Shown here one piece after another: positions 42,719 to 51,618 of a stretch of 64,000 bases of DNA. Made by a program: the position numbers and the translations under genes. Position 1 is the stretch's first letter, and each line of letters begins with the position of its first letter. The notes under the pieces are model-generated. The model was given only the letters and a program-made list of their open reading frames with translations, was not told the DNA's origin and ran no database searches. The DNA lies in NCBI GenBank assembly GCA_022843805.1, contig JALHMY010000014.1:1-64000 (forward strand). The letters run 5' to 3'. The DNA comes from Fuerstiella sp. Its GTDB lineage: Bacteria; Planctomycetota; Planctomycetia; Planctomycetales; Planctomycetaceae.

Positions 42719-44653
42719 CTATTTCAATCTCAGCTCAATCGGATCAGACACACTCTCGCTGGCCGGTTTTTCACCTTTCATTACCGTCGATTCGGGTTGA
42801 TCAGCACCTGCTTTGACCGTGAAGTGACCTTCGGAGTACACCGGAGGCCGAAAGGACGCACCCGCCGATCGAACGGTGTACAGCACCTCGCCCGTTTCTT
42901 CATGAATCACCTGGAAGACCGCTGACTCTGCGTCCTGCAGCCGAACTTCCCGCAACCAGCCAACAGGTCTGCGACCGTCATTCTTCGCCATTTGAACCGT
43001 GATCGGCCACCCGGGAAACTGAGCGGTATCGCCGTCACTGACGTTCGAAAATCGTGGCCAGCACTCCAGCGTGATGTTGCGACTGCTCCTGTTGAAGCGA
43101 GCAACACCGTAACCATCAGCCCGTTTTGTTTCCTGTTTCGGATCTGCGGGGTTAGCGTATGCCAGCATCGTGATCAGATTGCCGAGTCCATCTTCGAATT
43201 CACCTGTCCACGGAAGCGGACTGTCGGGAACAGGACTGGGACCTGCCTGCTCGTTTTCCGGATGCCACCAGCGTCCGTAGATTGTGTTGACGATCGCGGG
43301 ACTCGTGAATGCATAAGGGCCATCGTTGTACGCATCGATTCCATGTTTCACAACAACTGCCAGATGCTGATCGCCACATAGGTGCAGCGCCCATGCTTTG
43401 CGGATTTCGCGAAGAGCAGCACGTCTGCCGGTTTGTGGCCAGCCGTTACAGTCAAGATCGGCCAGAAGTCGGTCATTTCGCCCGCCATGCATGTGAACTG
43501 CACCACAGAACGCAGTCTGCGAAAGCACGCATTTCATCTGCGCTCCCGTCCAGTCTTCAGACCAGTGCTGCAGAAAGCGGATCTGCCGATCGCCCAGCAG
43601 CTGAAGTCCCGGAACGTCGATTGAGTCTCGATCGTACTTCGGATCAGTAATGTGATCCGGACGCGGCCCGAGCTGCGGAATCGTTCCTTCCGGACCCGTC
43701 TTGAACTTGCGATCCTCAAGGATGGCAAAGTCGATCCCGCCAACACGCAGCCGAGTAAAATAGACACCAATACCCTGTCCCACAGGAGCCGGATCGAACG
43801 GATCCGGAAGATGCCACGTCTGACACCGCTCAACCATTTTCACATATTCGGCCGGATAGTAATAACCACCGTCGGAACCGGTTGTTCTGAGTGCCTTCTT
43901 CCCACTGGCTCCCCACAGATTCGGATGCCCAACATCGTGATCATCGGGAATCGTCACCACCGGTCGGTCTTTTAATACCTCGCGGAACTGGATGCCCCAT
44001 TCAAGCCAGCCAAACGTATGCTGACTATGGTGATATGACTGATCTCCGGCAAAAAACAGCAGATCCGGATCCTGCTTTTTCAGATTTTCGATGATGGTCT
44101 CCCGCGGACCGGGAGTGCGGCTGGAATTGCACGAGAGCGACGCAACGAAAATCGACGCTTTATCAATCGGATCTCTGCGAACGGTGCCTTCAAACGATGA
44201 CTGATCTGCAAGGCGAACTCGATAGGCAACCGTCTTCGTGTTATCCCATTGTTCAATTCGAAAGTGAGCACTCCATCCGGGGTACAGTACATCGGCGACC
44301 GCAGCCTGCTTCCACTGATCACCTTCCCGAAACTCGAGCGTTACCTGACGAGGTTCCTCAGGAAGTAACGGATACAGCTGAGCCGACAGCTTCAGAACGC
44401 CATGGTCGTGAGTGTAAAGCGCAAATGCAACGACCTGATCGCGTGGCACAAGCAGTCGAGGCGGCTGAGGCTTGCCTTTATCCGGACCGCGTTCCACCGC
44501 AGATGGTTTCCACCATTCGCCAGTGGCATCTGAGTCCAGACGCGGCCAGTCACTGCCAAATGGCCGGGGAACCGGTTGCTCAGCGAAAACTTCGCTGCCA
44601 GCGATGATGACAGCGAACAGCAGTCCATGAATGAGGACGGAATATCGGTTCAT
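42719..44653 (-). CDS. PhoD-like secreted metallophosphoesterase
   Basis: The 644-residue product has a signal peptide (MNRYSVLIHGLLFAVIIAGS, cleaved near VFAEQ). An N-terminal beta-sandwich (~80-165, FRIEQWDNTKTVAYRVRLAD) precedes the metallophosphatase core. Core motifs are ASLSCNSSRTPGPR, DPDLLFFAGDQSYHHS, VVTIPDDHDVGHPNLWG, MKCVLSQTAFCGAVHMHGG, and AWALHLCGDQHLAVVVKHG with the late metal-binding Asp/His. PhoD enzymes release phosphate from diesters and monoesters with Fe/Ca; the Cys after the ASLS strand matches PhoD-type metal ligation. A 120-residue beta-rich end follows. It is longer than Bacillus PhoD (about 580) and typical of planctomycete homologues. It stands alone. Confidence 0.85.
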   Translation of the reverse strand: MNRYSVLIHGLLFAVIIAGSEVFAEQPVPRPFGSDWPRLDSDATGEWWKPSAVERGPDKGKPQPPRLLVPRDQVVAFALYTHDHGVLKLSAQLYPLLPEEPRQVTLEFREGDQWKQAAVADVLYPGWSAHFRIEQWDNTKTVAYRVRLADQSSFEGTVRRDPIDKASIFVASLSCNSSRTPGPRETIIENLKKQDPDLLFFAGDQSYHHSQHTFGWLEWGIQFREVLKDRPVVTIPDDHDVGHPNLWGASGKKALRTTGSDGGYYYPAEYVKMVERCQTWHLPDPFDPAPVGQGIGVYFTRLRVGGIDFAILEDRKFKTGPEGTIPQLGPRPDHITDPKYDRDSIDVPGLQLLGDRQIRFLQHWSEDWTGAQMKCVLSQTAFCGAVHMHGGRNDRLLADLDCNGWPQTGRRAALREIRKAWALHLCGDQHLAVVVKHGIDAYNDGPYAFTSPAIVNTIYGRWWHPENEQAGPSPVPDSPLPWTGEFEDGLGNLITMLAYANPADPKQETKRADGYGVARFNRSSRNITLECWPRFSNVSDGDTAQFPGWPITVQMAKNDGRRPVGWLREVRLQDAESAVFQVIHEETGEVLYTVRSAGASFRPPVYSEGHFTVKAGADQPESTVMKGEKPASESVSDPIELRLK

Positions 44654-44842
44654 AAAGACTCTTCACAGTTGCAGTCGGAGAAGACCTGGCATGGAAAGAT
44701 TGAACTGCGCGATACAAGTCGAACAGAAGCGACTGGGAGAGGGCAGAGCATCGTTGATGCGATCATAATTTATGCAGGAGTTTGATTCCAGGACGTGGAA
44801 TCCCGCACGACACACACTGTCCGCGATATGCCCGAAAAATGG

Positions 44843-44957
44843 CTACTGCTTTGTGATGCATTGAATTTCAGGTAGTGGACCTTGCTAAAGGTCCTGCAGC
44901 CCGGGGATCTTTAGCAAGATCCACTACCTCCAACCTGGACTCTTTATCCTGGCGGAG
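44843..44957. repeat. Dispersed palindromic repeat, copy 2
   Basis: Second copy of the unit at 10757-10867 in the same orientation. Here the arms are nearly perfect: GGTAGTGGACCTTGCTAAAG at the left and CTTTAGCAAGATCCACTACC at the right, around a GTCCTGCAGCCCGGGGAT centre. This copy is better preserved and shows the palindrome best. Confidence 0.85.
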
Positions 44958-45061
44958 CGCTACTGTGATTTCCGAATAACTTCCTCTGCCACAACTGGCA
45001 CTGAAAAATCTCTGAAACCGGAATCTGGATATAAACATCCACTTTATGTTGCACAAAACCG

Positions 45062-45087
45062 AAAACAGGAGTTACATATCCTGTTTT
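45062..45087 (+). promoter_or_regulatory. Candidate operator for the hybrid-cluster protein gene
   Basis: AAAACAGGA and TCCTGTTTT form a perfect inverted repeat separated by eight bases, 56 bases before the TTG start. Spacing and position suit a dimeric regulator. It is not the TTGTGA..TCACAA site of CRP/FNR-type HcpR, nor a recognisable NsrR site, so the regulator is unknown. Confidence 0.5.
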
Positions 45088-45142
45088 GCTGTGGAATTTC
45101 GTTTTGTGCCGTAAGAATCGGATATTCAGAGGAGAAGGCCAC

Positions 45143-46429
45143 TTGTTTTGCAATCAATGTGAACAGACTCAAAATGGAACTGGCTGCACGGACGTCGGAG
45201 TCTGCGGAAAGGACGAAGATGTTCAGTCTTTGCAGGAAATTCTTCTGTACGGACTCAAAGGGATGGCCGCCTATGCGAATCATGCTCGCCGACTGGGGAA
45301 AGTCGATGACAACGTGAGTGCCTTCATTGAAGAAGGTCTTTTTTCCACAATGACGAACGTCAACTTTGACATTCCCACGCTTCTGGAACTGGTTCTGGAA
45401 TGTGGTCGTCAGAATGTTCGCGTGATGCAGATGCTTGATGAGGGGCACTGTGAAAAGTTTGGTACGCCGGTACCAACAACCGTTTATGAAGGAACAAAGG
45501 CCGGACCAGGTATTCTTGTCACAGGGCACGACCTGCTGGACCTGTCGGACCTGCTGGAACAGTCGGCAGGACTGGGCGTCAACGTTTACACGCATGGCGA
45601 GATGCTGCCGGCTCACAGTTATCCGAAGCTGAAGGCTCATGCTCATCTGGCCGGTCACTATGGCGGTCCGTGGCAGAATCAGTACTGGGAGTTTCCCTCC
45701 TTCACCGGCCCGATCGTCGCCACAACAAACTGCATTCTGATCCCGCCGGATTCCTACAAAGAGCGTCTGTTTACCACACGCGTCACCGCCGTTCCCGGAG
45801 GCCGTCGGCTTAAGACCAATGACTTCTCGGACGTCATTAAAGCAGCAAAGCAGCTTGCTCCATTGCCTGAGCGAAAAGTGCGGGAGTCGACCATCGGATT
45901 CCATCACAGTGTGATTCTTGGAATTGCAGACAAGGTCGTTCAGGCGGTCAAATCCGGTGAAATCAAACGGTTCTACCTGATTGGCGGATGCGATGGTGCT
46001 GAGATGGGGCGCAACTACTACAGCAAACTCGCCCAACAGACCCCGGATGAATCCGTGATTCTCACGCTGGGCTGTGGCAAATATCGAATTCGAAATCACG
46101 AGTACGGAACGGTCGCCGGCCTTCCCCGACTGCTTGACATGGGGCAGTGCAACGACGCATACGGAGCCGTGCAGGTTGCACTGGGACTTGCAAAAGCGTT
46201 CGATTGCAGTGTCAACGATCTGCCATTGTCGATTGTTCTTTCATGGTTTGAGCAGAAGGCGGTGGCCGTCCTTCTGAGTCTGCTGGCTCTGGGTGTGAAG
46301 GGAATACGTCTTGGCCCGGTTGCCCCGGCTTTTGTTACTCCCAACGTATTCAGAATCCTTCAGGACACCTTCGATCTGAAGCTGACTGAATCTGAACCAC
46401 CGGCGGAACTTGTTCAGCTCAGCGTCTGA
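45143..46429 (+). CDS. hcp: Hybrid-cluster protein, short class III-like form
   Basis: This Fe-S protein reduces NO or hydroxylamine-type species. I place the start at TTG 45143, where GGAG lies eight bases upstream and the product begins (M)FCNQCEQTQNGTGCTDVGVC, the N-terminal C-x2-C-x8-C-x5-C cluster site. Hybrid-cluster ligands appear in TGHDLLDLSDLLEQ, YTHGEMLPAHSYP, TTNCI, IGGCDGAEMGRNYYSKLA and TLGCGKYR. The 428-residue product is about 110 shorter than class I enzymes. Directly after LQEILLYGLKG comes AAYANHARRLG, so one three-helix bundle of the N-terminal region is missing, as in class III Hcp of archaea and some thermophiles. The protoglobin gene follows 74 bp later, which supports a nitrosative-stress role. 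Confidence 0.92.
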   Translation: MFCNQCEQTQNGTGCTDVGVCGKDEDVQSLQEILLYGLKGMAAYANHARRLGKVDDNVSAFIEEGLFSTMTNVNFDIPTLLELVLECGRQNVRVMQMLDEGHCEKFGTPVPTTVYEGTKAGPGILVTGHDLLDLSDLLEQSAGLGVNVYTHGEMLPAHSYPKLKAHAHLAGHYGGPWQNQYWEFPSFTGPIVATTNCILIPPDSYKERLFTTRVTAVPGGRRLKTNDFSDVIKAAKQLAPLPERKVRESTIGFHHSVILGIADKVVQAVKSGEIKRFYLIGGCDGAEMGRNYYSKLAQQTPDESVILTLGCGKYRIRNHEYGTVAGLPRLLDMGQCNDAYGAVQVALGLAKAFDCSVNDLPLSIVLSWFEQKAVAVLLSLLALGVKGIRLGPVAPAFVTPNVFRILQDTFDLKLTESEPPAELVQLSV

Positions 46430-46462
46430 CACAGAACTCCGCGGGCCCTGTACTTTTTATCG

Positions 46463-46492
46463 ATTCGTTTGGGACGCCAATTCGTTTGGGAC
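46463..46492 (+). promoter_or_regulatory. Direct repeat before the protoglobin gene
   Basis: ATTCGTTTGGGAC occurs twice with a 17-base period (46463-46475 and 46480-46492), and ATTCG starts a third time just before the ATG. It could be a binding site or slippage product; the gene has no clear ribosome-binding site here. Confidence 0.35.
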
Positions 46493-46503
46493 ATTGATTC
46501 GCC

Positions 46504-47097
46504 ATGCAGACAGACATGCAGACAGTTGACGAGAATCGACTGGAAACTGACCCGGTCTATCGCTTCCGATTTGTTGCCGACTTCATTGGCTTTACAAAGG
46601 AAGATGCTGCCGCACTTCAGTCTGCAGCCATGTTCCTCGGCCCGATGATTCCGGAACTCGTTGACAAAACGTATCAGAAGCTGCTGGGGCGCGACTGCAC
46701 GGCCCGTCACTTCCTGCCTCGTCAGGCAGGATTTGACGGGCCGGTCCCTGCGGATCTGAAATCACTCTCGGCCAGTCACCCTCAAATTCAGTTTCGGAAG
46801 GAACATCTCGCCAGATACCTGAACACCGTACTCGGGCGAACGTGTGACGAGAAACTCGTCCAGTACCTCGACATGGTCGGAAAAATTCACACGCCCGCTG
46901 CCGGAAATCACGAAATCGACGTTCCTCTTGTGCAGATGAATGCACTCATGGGCTTTCTGTCGGACATTCTGCTTGAATCCCTCCTTGTCATCCCGGTCGA
47001 TGAAGGCTCAAGGCATAACATGATTCGAGCTTTCAGCAAGTTCCTGTGGATCCAGAACGACTTCATCACTCGCCACTATAGCAGTGTGCTCAAATAA
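46504..47097 (+). CDS. Protoglobin
   Basis: The 197-residue product is a single-domain haem protein of the globin-coupled-sensor lineage, without a signalling domain. FRFVADFIGFTKEDAAALQS opens the fold with its pre-A extension. Then follow FLGPMIPELVDKTYQKLLG, FRKEHLARYLNTVLG, YLDMVGKIHTP with the proximal haem ligand His 129, and VPLVQMNALMGFLSDILLES. The last helix is LWIQNDFITRHYSS. Protoglobins bind O2, CO and NO. Placement behind the hybrid-cluster gene suggests NO handling. The length is typical (about 195). An in-frame ATG four codons later is an alternative start. Confidence 0.9.
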   Translation: MQTDMQTVDENRLETDPVYRFRFVADFIGFTKEDAAALQSAAMFLGPMIPELVDKTYQKLLGRDCTARHFLPRQAGFDGPVPADLKSLSASHPQIQFRKEHLARYLNTVLGRTCDEKLVQYLDMVGKIHTPAAGNHEIDVPLVQMNALMGFLSDILLESLLVIPVDEGSRHNMIRAFSKFLWIQNDFITRHYSSVLK

Positions 47098-47271
47098 GCG
47101 GTCAGCCCCAACTGTTCCGTCGGTCCGGCAGCCGCTGATCCAGGTGATTTCTCATATGGCATGGCGGGCAGGTTGTGCAATTACACAGTGGATACAAAGA
47201 TTGCCACCATTCCAATCCCTTTCGCAGGTTGTCTGAGATGCACGTACCTTTTCAATAATGCAGAATTCTCC

Positions 47272-47964
47272 ATGTCATCAGTGCCCACAATAAAGCATTC
47301 GGGACTCCCTCAGCGTCTGTTCACCTTTATCAAACTGGCAGCGCTCATTGCGGCAATCGGAGCCGTCATTTACTGGCTTCGCTTTTCGCCAGTCACGGTT
47401 GCGGCCGTCGAAGTCCTCGAAGGTCCGATCGTGGCAGAGGTCATGGGAACCGGAACTTTGGAAGCGAAGCAGAAGGCAATTATCAGCCCGAAGATTTCAG
47501 GGCGACTGCATGACGTTCGATTCGACCAGGGCGATACTGTTCAGGAAGGCGACATACTTTTTCAGCTGGATGACTCGGAGCTCAGGCAACAGGTCGAAAT
47601 GGCCAAAGTCGGTGTCGCCGCGGCGAAGGCGGGGTTGAATCGATTCGAAGCTGATCAGAGCCAGGCTCAGGCCGTATTCAAACAGGCACAACAGAATCAT
47701 GAACGAGTCGCCGCGTTAATCAAGTCTAACGCAGCGAGTGCAACGGACATGGACAAGGCACGTGAACAGATGGATGTTGCTCTTGCCGGGGTCGCCCGTG
47801 CTGATGCCGCACTGCTGGAGGCCAGACAACAGGAACTCGTCGCCGAAAGCACGCTGGCGTTTCATCAGGCCAGGCTGGCGGATACCGTCGTCGCGGCACC
47901 GTTTGACGGACTGATTGTCCGGCGTTTTCGTGATCCCGGGGCAATTTCGGTCGATTCATTCTGA
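47272..47964 (+). pseudogene. Periplasmic adaptor (HlyD/DevB-type), truncated
   Basis: The product begins at ATG 47272 with a short cytoplasmic part and a membrane anchor (LFTFIKLAALIAAIGAVIYW). It continues with MGTGTLEAKQKAIISPKISG, the lipoyl half-motif, and long coiled-coil hairpin helices. The second half-motif begins at VVAAPFDGLIVRRFRDPGA and breaks off after 230 residues at a TGA. Full adaptors have about 370-400 residues, so the beta-barrel and membrane-proximal domains are missing. The sequence following the break is permease-like and in another frame, so a deletion joined this gene to its neighbour. Confidence 0.82.
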
Positions 47965-47981
47965 CCGTCCTGGGCATCGGT

Positions 47982-48653
47982 ATGCTGCTGATGATTGTCA
48001 TGGGGATGGCCGGGATCTATCGCGGACTGCTCGAAGACGCGACGCTGCTGATCAATCGCATCGACGCAGACCTGTGGATCGTCCAGAAAGACACGCGAGG
48101 TCCTTTCGCCGAAGTGTCACGTGTGCCAAAATCGCTGGTCTATCGGATTCAAGCCGTCCCCGGGATTCAGTCTTCCCGCGAATTCGTGTACCACACGATT
48201 CAGCGTCAGCACATTGGGTTTGTGTTTCAGAAATCGAACCTGATCCCCTTCCTAAGTGCAATTGAGAACGTGCAGATTGCCATGGAACTGAACGGAATGA
48301 CCAGCCGGGCAGCTCGCGCTCGAGCGGCCGAACTTCTGAACGAACTGGGAGTGGGAGACCGTCTGGATCACAGCACAGCAATGCTTTCCGGCGGCCAGCA
48401 GCAGCGAGTTGCCGTGGCCCGAGCCCTCGCGAATCATCCCAGCGTACTGCTCGCTGACGAACCCACTGCGGCTCTGGACAGCCATCGAGGCCGACAGGTG
48501 ATGGAACTCTTCCGCAACGTCGCCCGCGAACACGGCGCCGGTGTCATTGTCGTGACTCATGATCAGCGAACGCTGGAAGTGTTCGACACGATTTACGAGA
48601 TGGAGGACGGCCGAATCCATGTGAAGGATGCGGTGGTTCAGGGAAGCCATTGA
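47982..48653 (+). pseudogene. Deletion fusion of an ABC permease N-terminus to an ABC ATPase C-terminus
   Basis: The first ~75 residues are the N-terminus of a DevC/FtsX-type permease: MLLMIVMGMAGIYRGLLEDA, ADLWIVQKDTRGPFAEVSRV, REFVYHTIQR. In the same frame, homology to it starts earlier, at about 47937 (GNFGRFILTVLGIG). At QHIGFVFQ the chain changes to the middle of an ABC ATPase: NLIPFLSAIENV, the signature LSGGQQQRVAVARAL, Walker B VLLADEP, the D-loop and VVTHD. The Walker A loop, the rest of the permease and the ATPase start are absent. ATP binding is therefore impossible in the normal way. With the truncated adaptor, this is a collapsed adaptor-permease-ATPase operon. Confidence 0.85.
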
Positions 48654-49325
48654 CAGATTCACCGAGTGAATTGTCGTTCCCGCGTCTCAGGAAGGCGATG
48701 AATTCACACAACTCACAAAGTCTTGTGAGATTCGCGATCAGATCCTGCATCAGATTCTGGCGTAACTCGAAAAGCAACACGGCTGGCAATCGTCTGCCTG
48801 ATAAAACTGCTCACAACGAAGGAGCTCCGTCAATTGCCGGCGAGGTTCCCGGGAACCAGCCAGTCGTGCGGTTGGCAATTTGAACCAATGCCAGCATCAC
48901 TGGTACTTCCACGAGGACTCCGACAACCGTGGCGAGAACAACAGGCGATGCAGCGCCAAATAACGTGATGGCGACGGCAACGGCCAGTTCAAAGAAGTTC
49001 GAAGCACCAATCATTCCTGCCGGAGCGGCGACGTCGTGTCGAAGCTTCAGCTTCCAGGATGCAAGGTACGCGATGAAAAAGATTAAGAACGTCTGAATGA
49101 TCAACGGGATGGCGATCAGCACGATATGCAACGGGTTGTTCAGAATCACCTCCCCCTGAAATGAGAAGATCAGGACGAGGGTCAGTAACAGGCCGACAAT
49201 GGTTGCGTTATTGAACTTCGTAATAAACGTGTTGTTAAAATAGTCTTCGCCATTGCGTCTGATGACGGCTGTTCGCGTCAGGATGCCACCCGCCAGTGGA
49301 ATCACGACAAACAGAAATACTGATA

Positions 49326-50431
49326 TGGCCCGTCCCATAAAAAATGTCCCATTCGCGTTGCTGGAAAATCGCTGCGCGTGATATTTTTCGGGTATGAGCG
49401 ATGGAACGCATCTTACAGCAGCTGTTCGTGAACGCGCTGCACAGGCAGTAATTGACGGCATGGGTATCTTAACCGTGGCTGCGGCGTATGGCGTTGACCG
49501 GAAAACAGTGTCACGCTGGGTTTCGAAGTTTTCTGGCTCCGGTCGAGCAGCTCTTCATCGGAAAGCTGGAAGTGGTAGGCCTCGCAAGCTCGACGAGTTG
49601 ACTGAGGACGAACTCTCTACGATTGTTTTGAAAGGTGCGATTGCGTTTGGGTTCGAGACGGATCTTTGGACCGTCAGTCGCCTGCGTCGAGTCATTCAGG
49701 ACGAGTTTCGGATTCAACTTTCGAAGAATACGATTTGGCGACGTCTCCGCGATGCAGGTTTGACGTATCAAAAGCCCGAACGAGAATATTACGAAATTGA
49801 CGAGGCTGCACGAAAGAAATGGATTCGCTACGAAGTGCCAAAAATCCAGCGAGCGGTCCGAAAACACCGTGCAATCCTGTATTTTCAGGACGAATCGAAT
49901 ATTTCCCTCACCGCGTTCCTGGGGAAAACCTGGGCACCGTGTGGCCAAACGCCAAAGGTGAACGTCACTGGAAAGCGGGCTGGCGTTGCGGCAACTTCAG
50001 CGATCAGCAATCGTGGGCAGTTGCTTTTCCGGCTTCTGGACAGACGGATTGCTTCCCAGGAAGTTATCGAGTTTCTTGACCAAATGCTTCGTCATCACCC
50101 GAATCGCCACCTCGTGGTTGTCATGGATCAGGCACCGCCGCATACCTCGAACAAGACAAAAGCGTGGATTGCACGTCAGTCCCGACTTCATGTATTTCAC
50201 TTACCGAAATACTCGCCAGACTGGAATCCCGATGAGAAAGTCTGGAATCACCTCAAGCACCAGGAACTGGCAGCTCATCAAGCGAAGAGCAAGGAAGAAT
50301 TGAAGCTACTGGCGCGACTAAAACTGCAGTCCATGGCAAAACGTCCCGAACTTATGCGTGGCATATTCTTTAGGTGTTGTGTTGCGGAACTGTTCAATTC
50401 GTGAATGGGACATTTTTTTCCGAACGGGCCA
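49326..50431 (+). mobile_element. IS630-family insertion sequence, complete
   Basis: The 1106-bp element has imperfect terminal inverted repeats of about 32 bp. Both begin TGGCCCGT and share AAAAATGTCCCATTC inside. It is flanked by TA on both sides (49324-49325 and 50432-50433), the target duplication expected of IS630/Tc1-mariner elements. It encodes one intact transposase and sits inside acr3. The intact ends, frame and host-gene halves indicate recent insertion. Confidence 0.95.
49394..50404 (+). CDS. IS630-family transposase
   Basis: The 336-residue product has an N-terminal helix-turn-helix region (AAAYGVDRKTVSRWVSKFSG, then ALHRKAGSGRPRKL). The catalytic DDE core follows: ILYFQDESNIS (first Asp), LVVVMDQAPPHTSNKT (second Asp) and YSPDWNPDEKVWNHLKHQ (Glu). 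The typical D-D-(about 34)-E/D spacing of IS630 is visible. The frame is complete and should be active. It runs opposite to the interrupted acr3 gene. Confidence 0.95.
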   Translation: MSDGTHLTAAVRERAAQAVIDGMGILTVAAAYGVDRKTVSRWVSKFSGSGRAALHRKAGSGRPRKLDELTEDELSTIVLKGAIAFGFETDLWTVSRLRRVIQDEFRIQLSKNTIWRRLRDAGLTYQKPEREYYEIDEAARKKWIRYEVPKIQRAVRKHRAILYFQDESNISLTAFLGKTWAPCGQTPKVNVTGKRAGVAATSAISNRGQLLFRLLDRRIASQEVIEFLDQMLRHHPNRHLVVVMDQAPPHTSNKTKAWIARQSRLHVFHLPKYSPDWNPDEKVWNHLKHQELAAHQAKSKEELKLLARLKLQSMAKRPELMRGIFFRCCVAELFNS

Positions 50432-50997
50432 TAACAGCAGTGTGTTCCAGGGAATGCTGACACCGCCAACCCCCAGCAGCAGAGCGACGATTGGGGTAAA
50501 TGCAACAAGAATGATCAGGTCGTTGGTGGCAACCTGAACGACGGTGTAGGCAGCATTGCCCCGTGTCAAATGGCTCCACACAAACACCATGGCCGTACAG
50601 GGAGCAGCTCCCAGAAGGATTGCACCCGCCAGGTAGTCCTTTGCAAGATCATGAGGAATCAGAGTTTTGAATACCACAAAGAAAAAGAACGCGGCGATTC
50701 CAAACATGGTGAAAGGCTTAATCAGCCAGTTGACAACCCAGGTGACGAACAGCCCTTTCGGATTTCTTCCCACGTCCCGGATGCTGGCGAAATCCACCTT
50801 CATCATCATCGGATAAATCATCAGCCAGACAAGAATGGCAATGGGAATCGAGACCTGTGCATACTCAAATCGCCCAAGAAACCTGGGAATGCCTGGCAGG
50901 AATTTCCCGATGAGCACTCCCGCGACCATACAAAGAGCGACCCACCAGGTGAGGTTCTTTTCGAAGAAACTGATGTCCGGACGTATTTCCGTTCTCA

Positions 50998-51363
50998 CTA
51001 CGATCTTCTCCCGATTCTGGTTTTGCCTGGATTCTTCGTTTTTCGCTCGGGAACGTCAAAACTGCGTGCGAGGGCCTGAAATGTGTCAGACAGATGCCGG
51101 TACCGAACTTCGTAAAAGACGGTTCGGCCTTCCTTCGAGGATGTCAGCAGCCCAGCCCTCTCGAGAATTCCCAGATGTCTTGACACTACAGAAAAGTCCA
51201 CTGAACAGCATTCCGTCAACTCTGTGACCGAACAGGGTCGGCGGCATTTCGTAAGGCACGACAGAAGCCTAAGCCGCGTCGCATCAGACATTGCTTTAAA
51301 AAACTCCGCGTCGAACAGTGAATCAACGCGCCCACACGCTCTGGCAGCTTCCAGTGGAGTCAT
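50998..51363 (-). CDS. arsR: ArsR-family arsenic-responsive repressor
   Basis: The 121-residue winged-helix protein represses the arsR-acr3 operon until arsenite binds. FFKAMSDATRLRLLSCLTKC is the typical ArsR opening. SVTELTECCSVDFSVVSRHL is the recognition helix region, followed by the wing (LLTSSKEGRTVFYEVRY). Possible arsenite ligands are Cys 36, 40, 44, 52 and 53; the classic ELCVCDL motif is absent, so the sensing site differs from the plasmid R773 type. The tail is basic. The stop overlaps the GTG of acr3. Because acr3 is disrupted, the repressor may now act mainly on itself or on other arsenic genes nearby. Confidence 0.88.
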   Translation of the reverse strand: MTPLEAARACGRVDSLFDAEFFKAMSDATRLRLLSCLTKCRRPCSVTELTECCSVDFSVVSRHLGILERAGLLTSSKEGRTVFYEVRYRHLSDTFQALARSFDVPERKTKNPGKTRIGRRS

Positions 51364-51514
51364 ACCGTTTTCCTTTGCATAGTTGCGTCACCATGCAATT
51401 ATATCCGGTAAAGAAGAACGTCGTCAAATCAGACGTTTTGTGTGCGCCGGCTTTCCAGGATCCGGTTTTCCCACCTGCTCTGAGTCAGGACCTGGAAAAC
51501 AATAAGTTACCGCC

Positions 51515-51587
51515 ATAGTCGCCTTTCGCTCCGCGAAAGAGCACTCTTTTGCGGAGCAAAAGGCGACATTTATTGTCTGACAGCGCC
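51515..51587. repeat. 73-bp hairpin repeat, copy 1
   Basis: GTCGCCTTTCGCTCCGCGAA (extended to 24 bases) pairs with the inverted CTCTTTTGCGGAGCAAAAGG arm with two mismatches and a two-base loop. The trailing TTATTGTCTGACAGCGCC is shared with the copy at 59250-59322. Each copy lies just beyond the 3' end of a minus-strand gene. Confidence 0.88.
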
Positions 51588-51618
51588 TTACGTCATTTGA
51601 CGACCAAATCCTGACGGG

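Larger units (their letters stand above)
44654..45142. other. Divergent region before the hybrid-cluster protein gene
   Basis: About 490 bases between divergent genes. It contains copy 2 of the 105-bp palindromic repeat and, closer to the hybrid-cluster gene, a 9-8-9 inverted repeat that may be an operator. Confidence 0.55.
48811..50998 (-). pseudogene. acr3: Arsenite exporter Acr3, interrupted by an IS630 element
   Basis: The 5' part (50998 to 50434, GTG start) encodes LTWWVALCMVAGVLIGKFLP, LVWLMIYPMMMKVDF and GAAPCTAMVFVWSHLTRGNA. The last contains the conserved Cys of Acr3 transporters. The 3' part (49325 to 48811) encodes SVFLFVVIPLAGGILTR and PAGMIGASNFFELAVAVAIT. Removing the IS and one TA joins them in frame as NTLLLSVFLFVV, giving a 359-residue protein of normal length for this ten-helix arsenite efflux carrier. 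With the insertion, translation of the first part runs into IS sequence and stops, so the export function is lost in this strain unless the element excises. The start overlaps the arsR stop (TAGTG), so arsR and acr3 formed one operon. Confidence 0.93.

Noticed and set aside
45044-46099. A 351-codon minus-strand frame opposite the hybrid-cluster protein gene
   Set aside because: All cluster-binding Cys and the family motifs lie on the plus strand; the opposite frame is a shadow.
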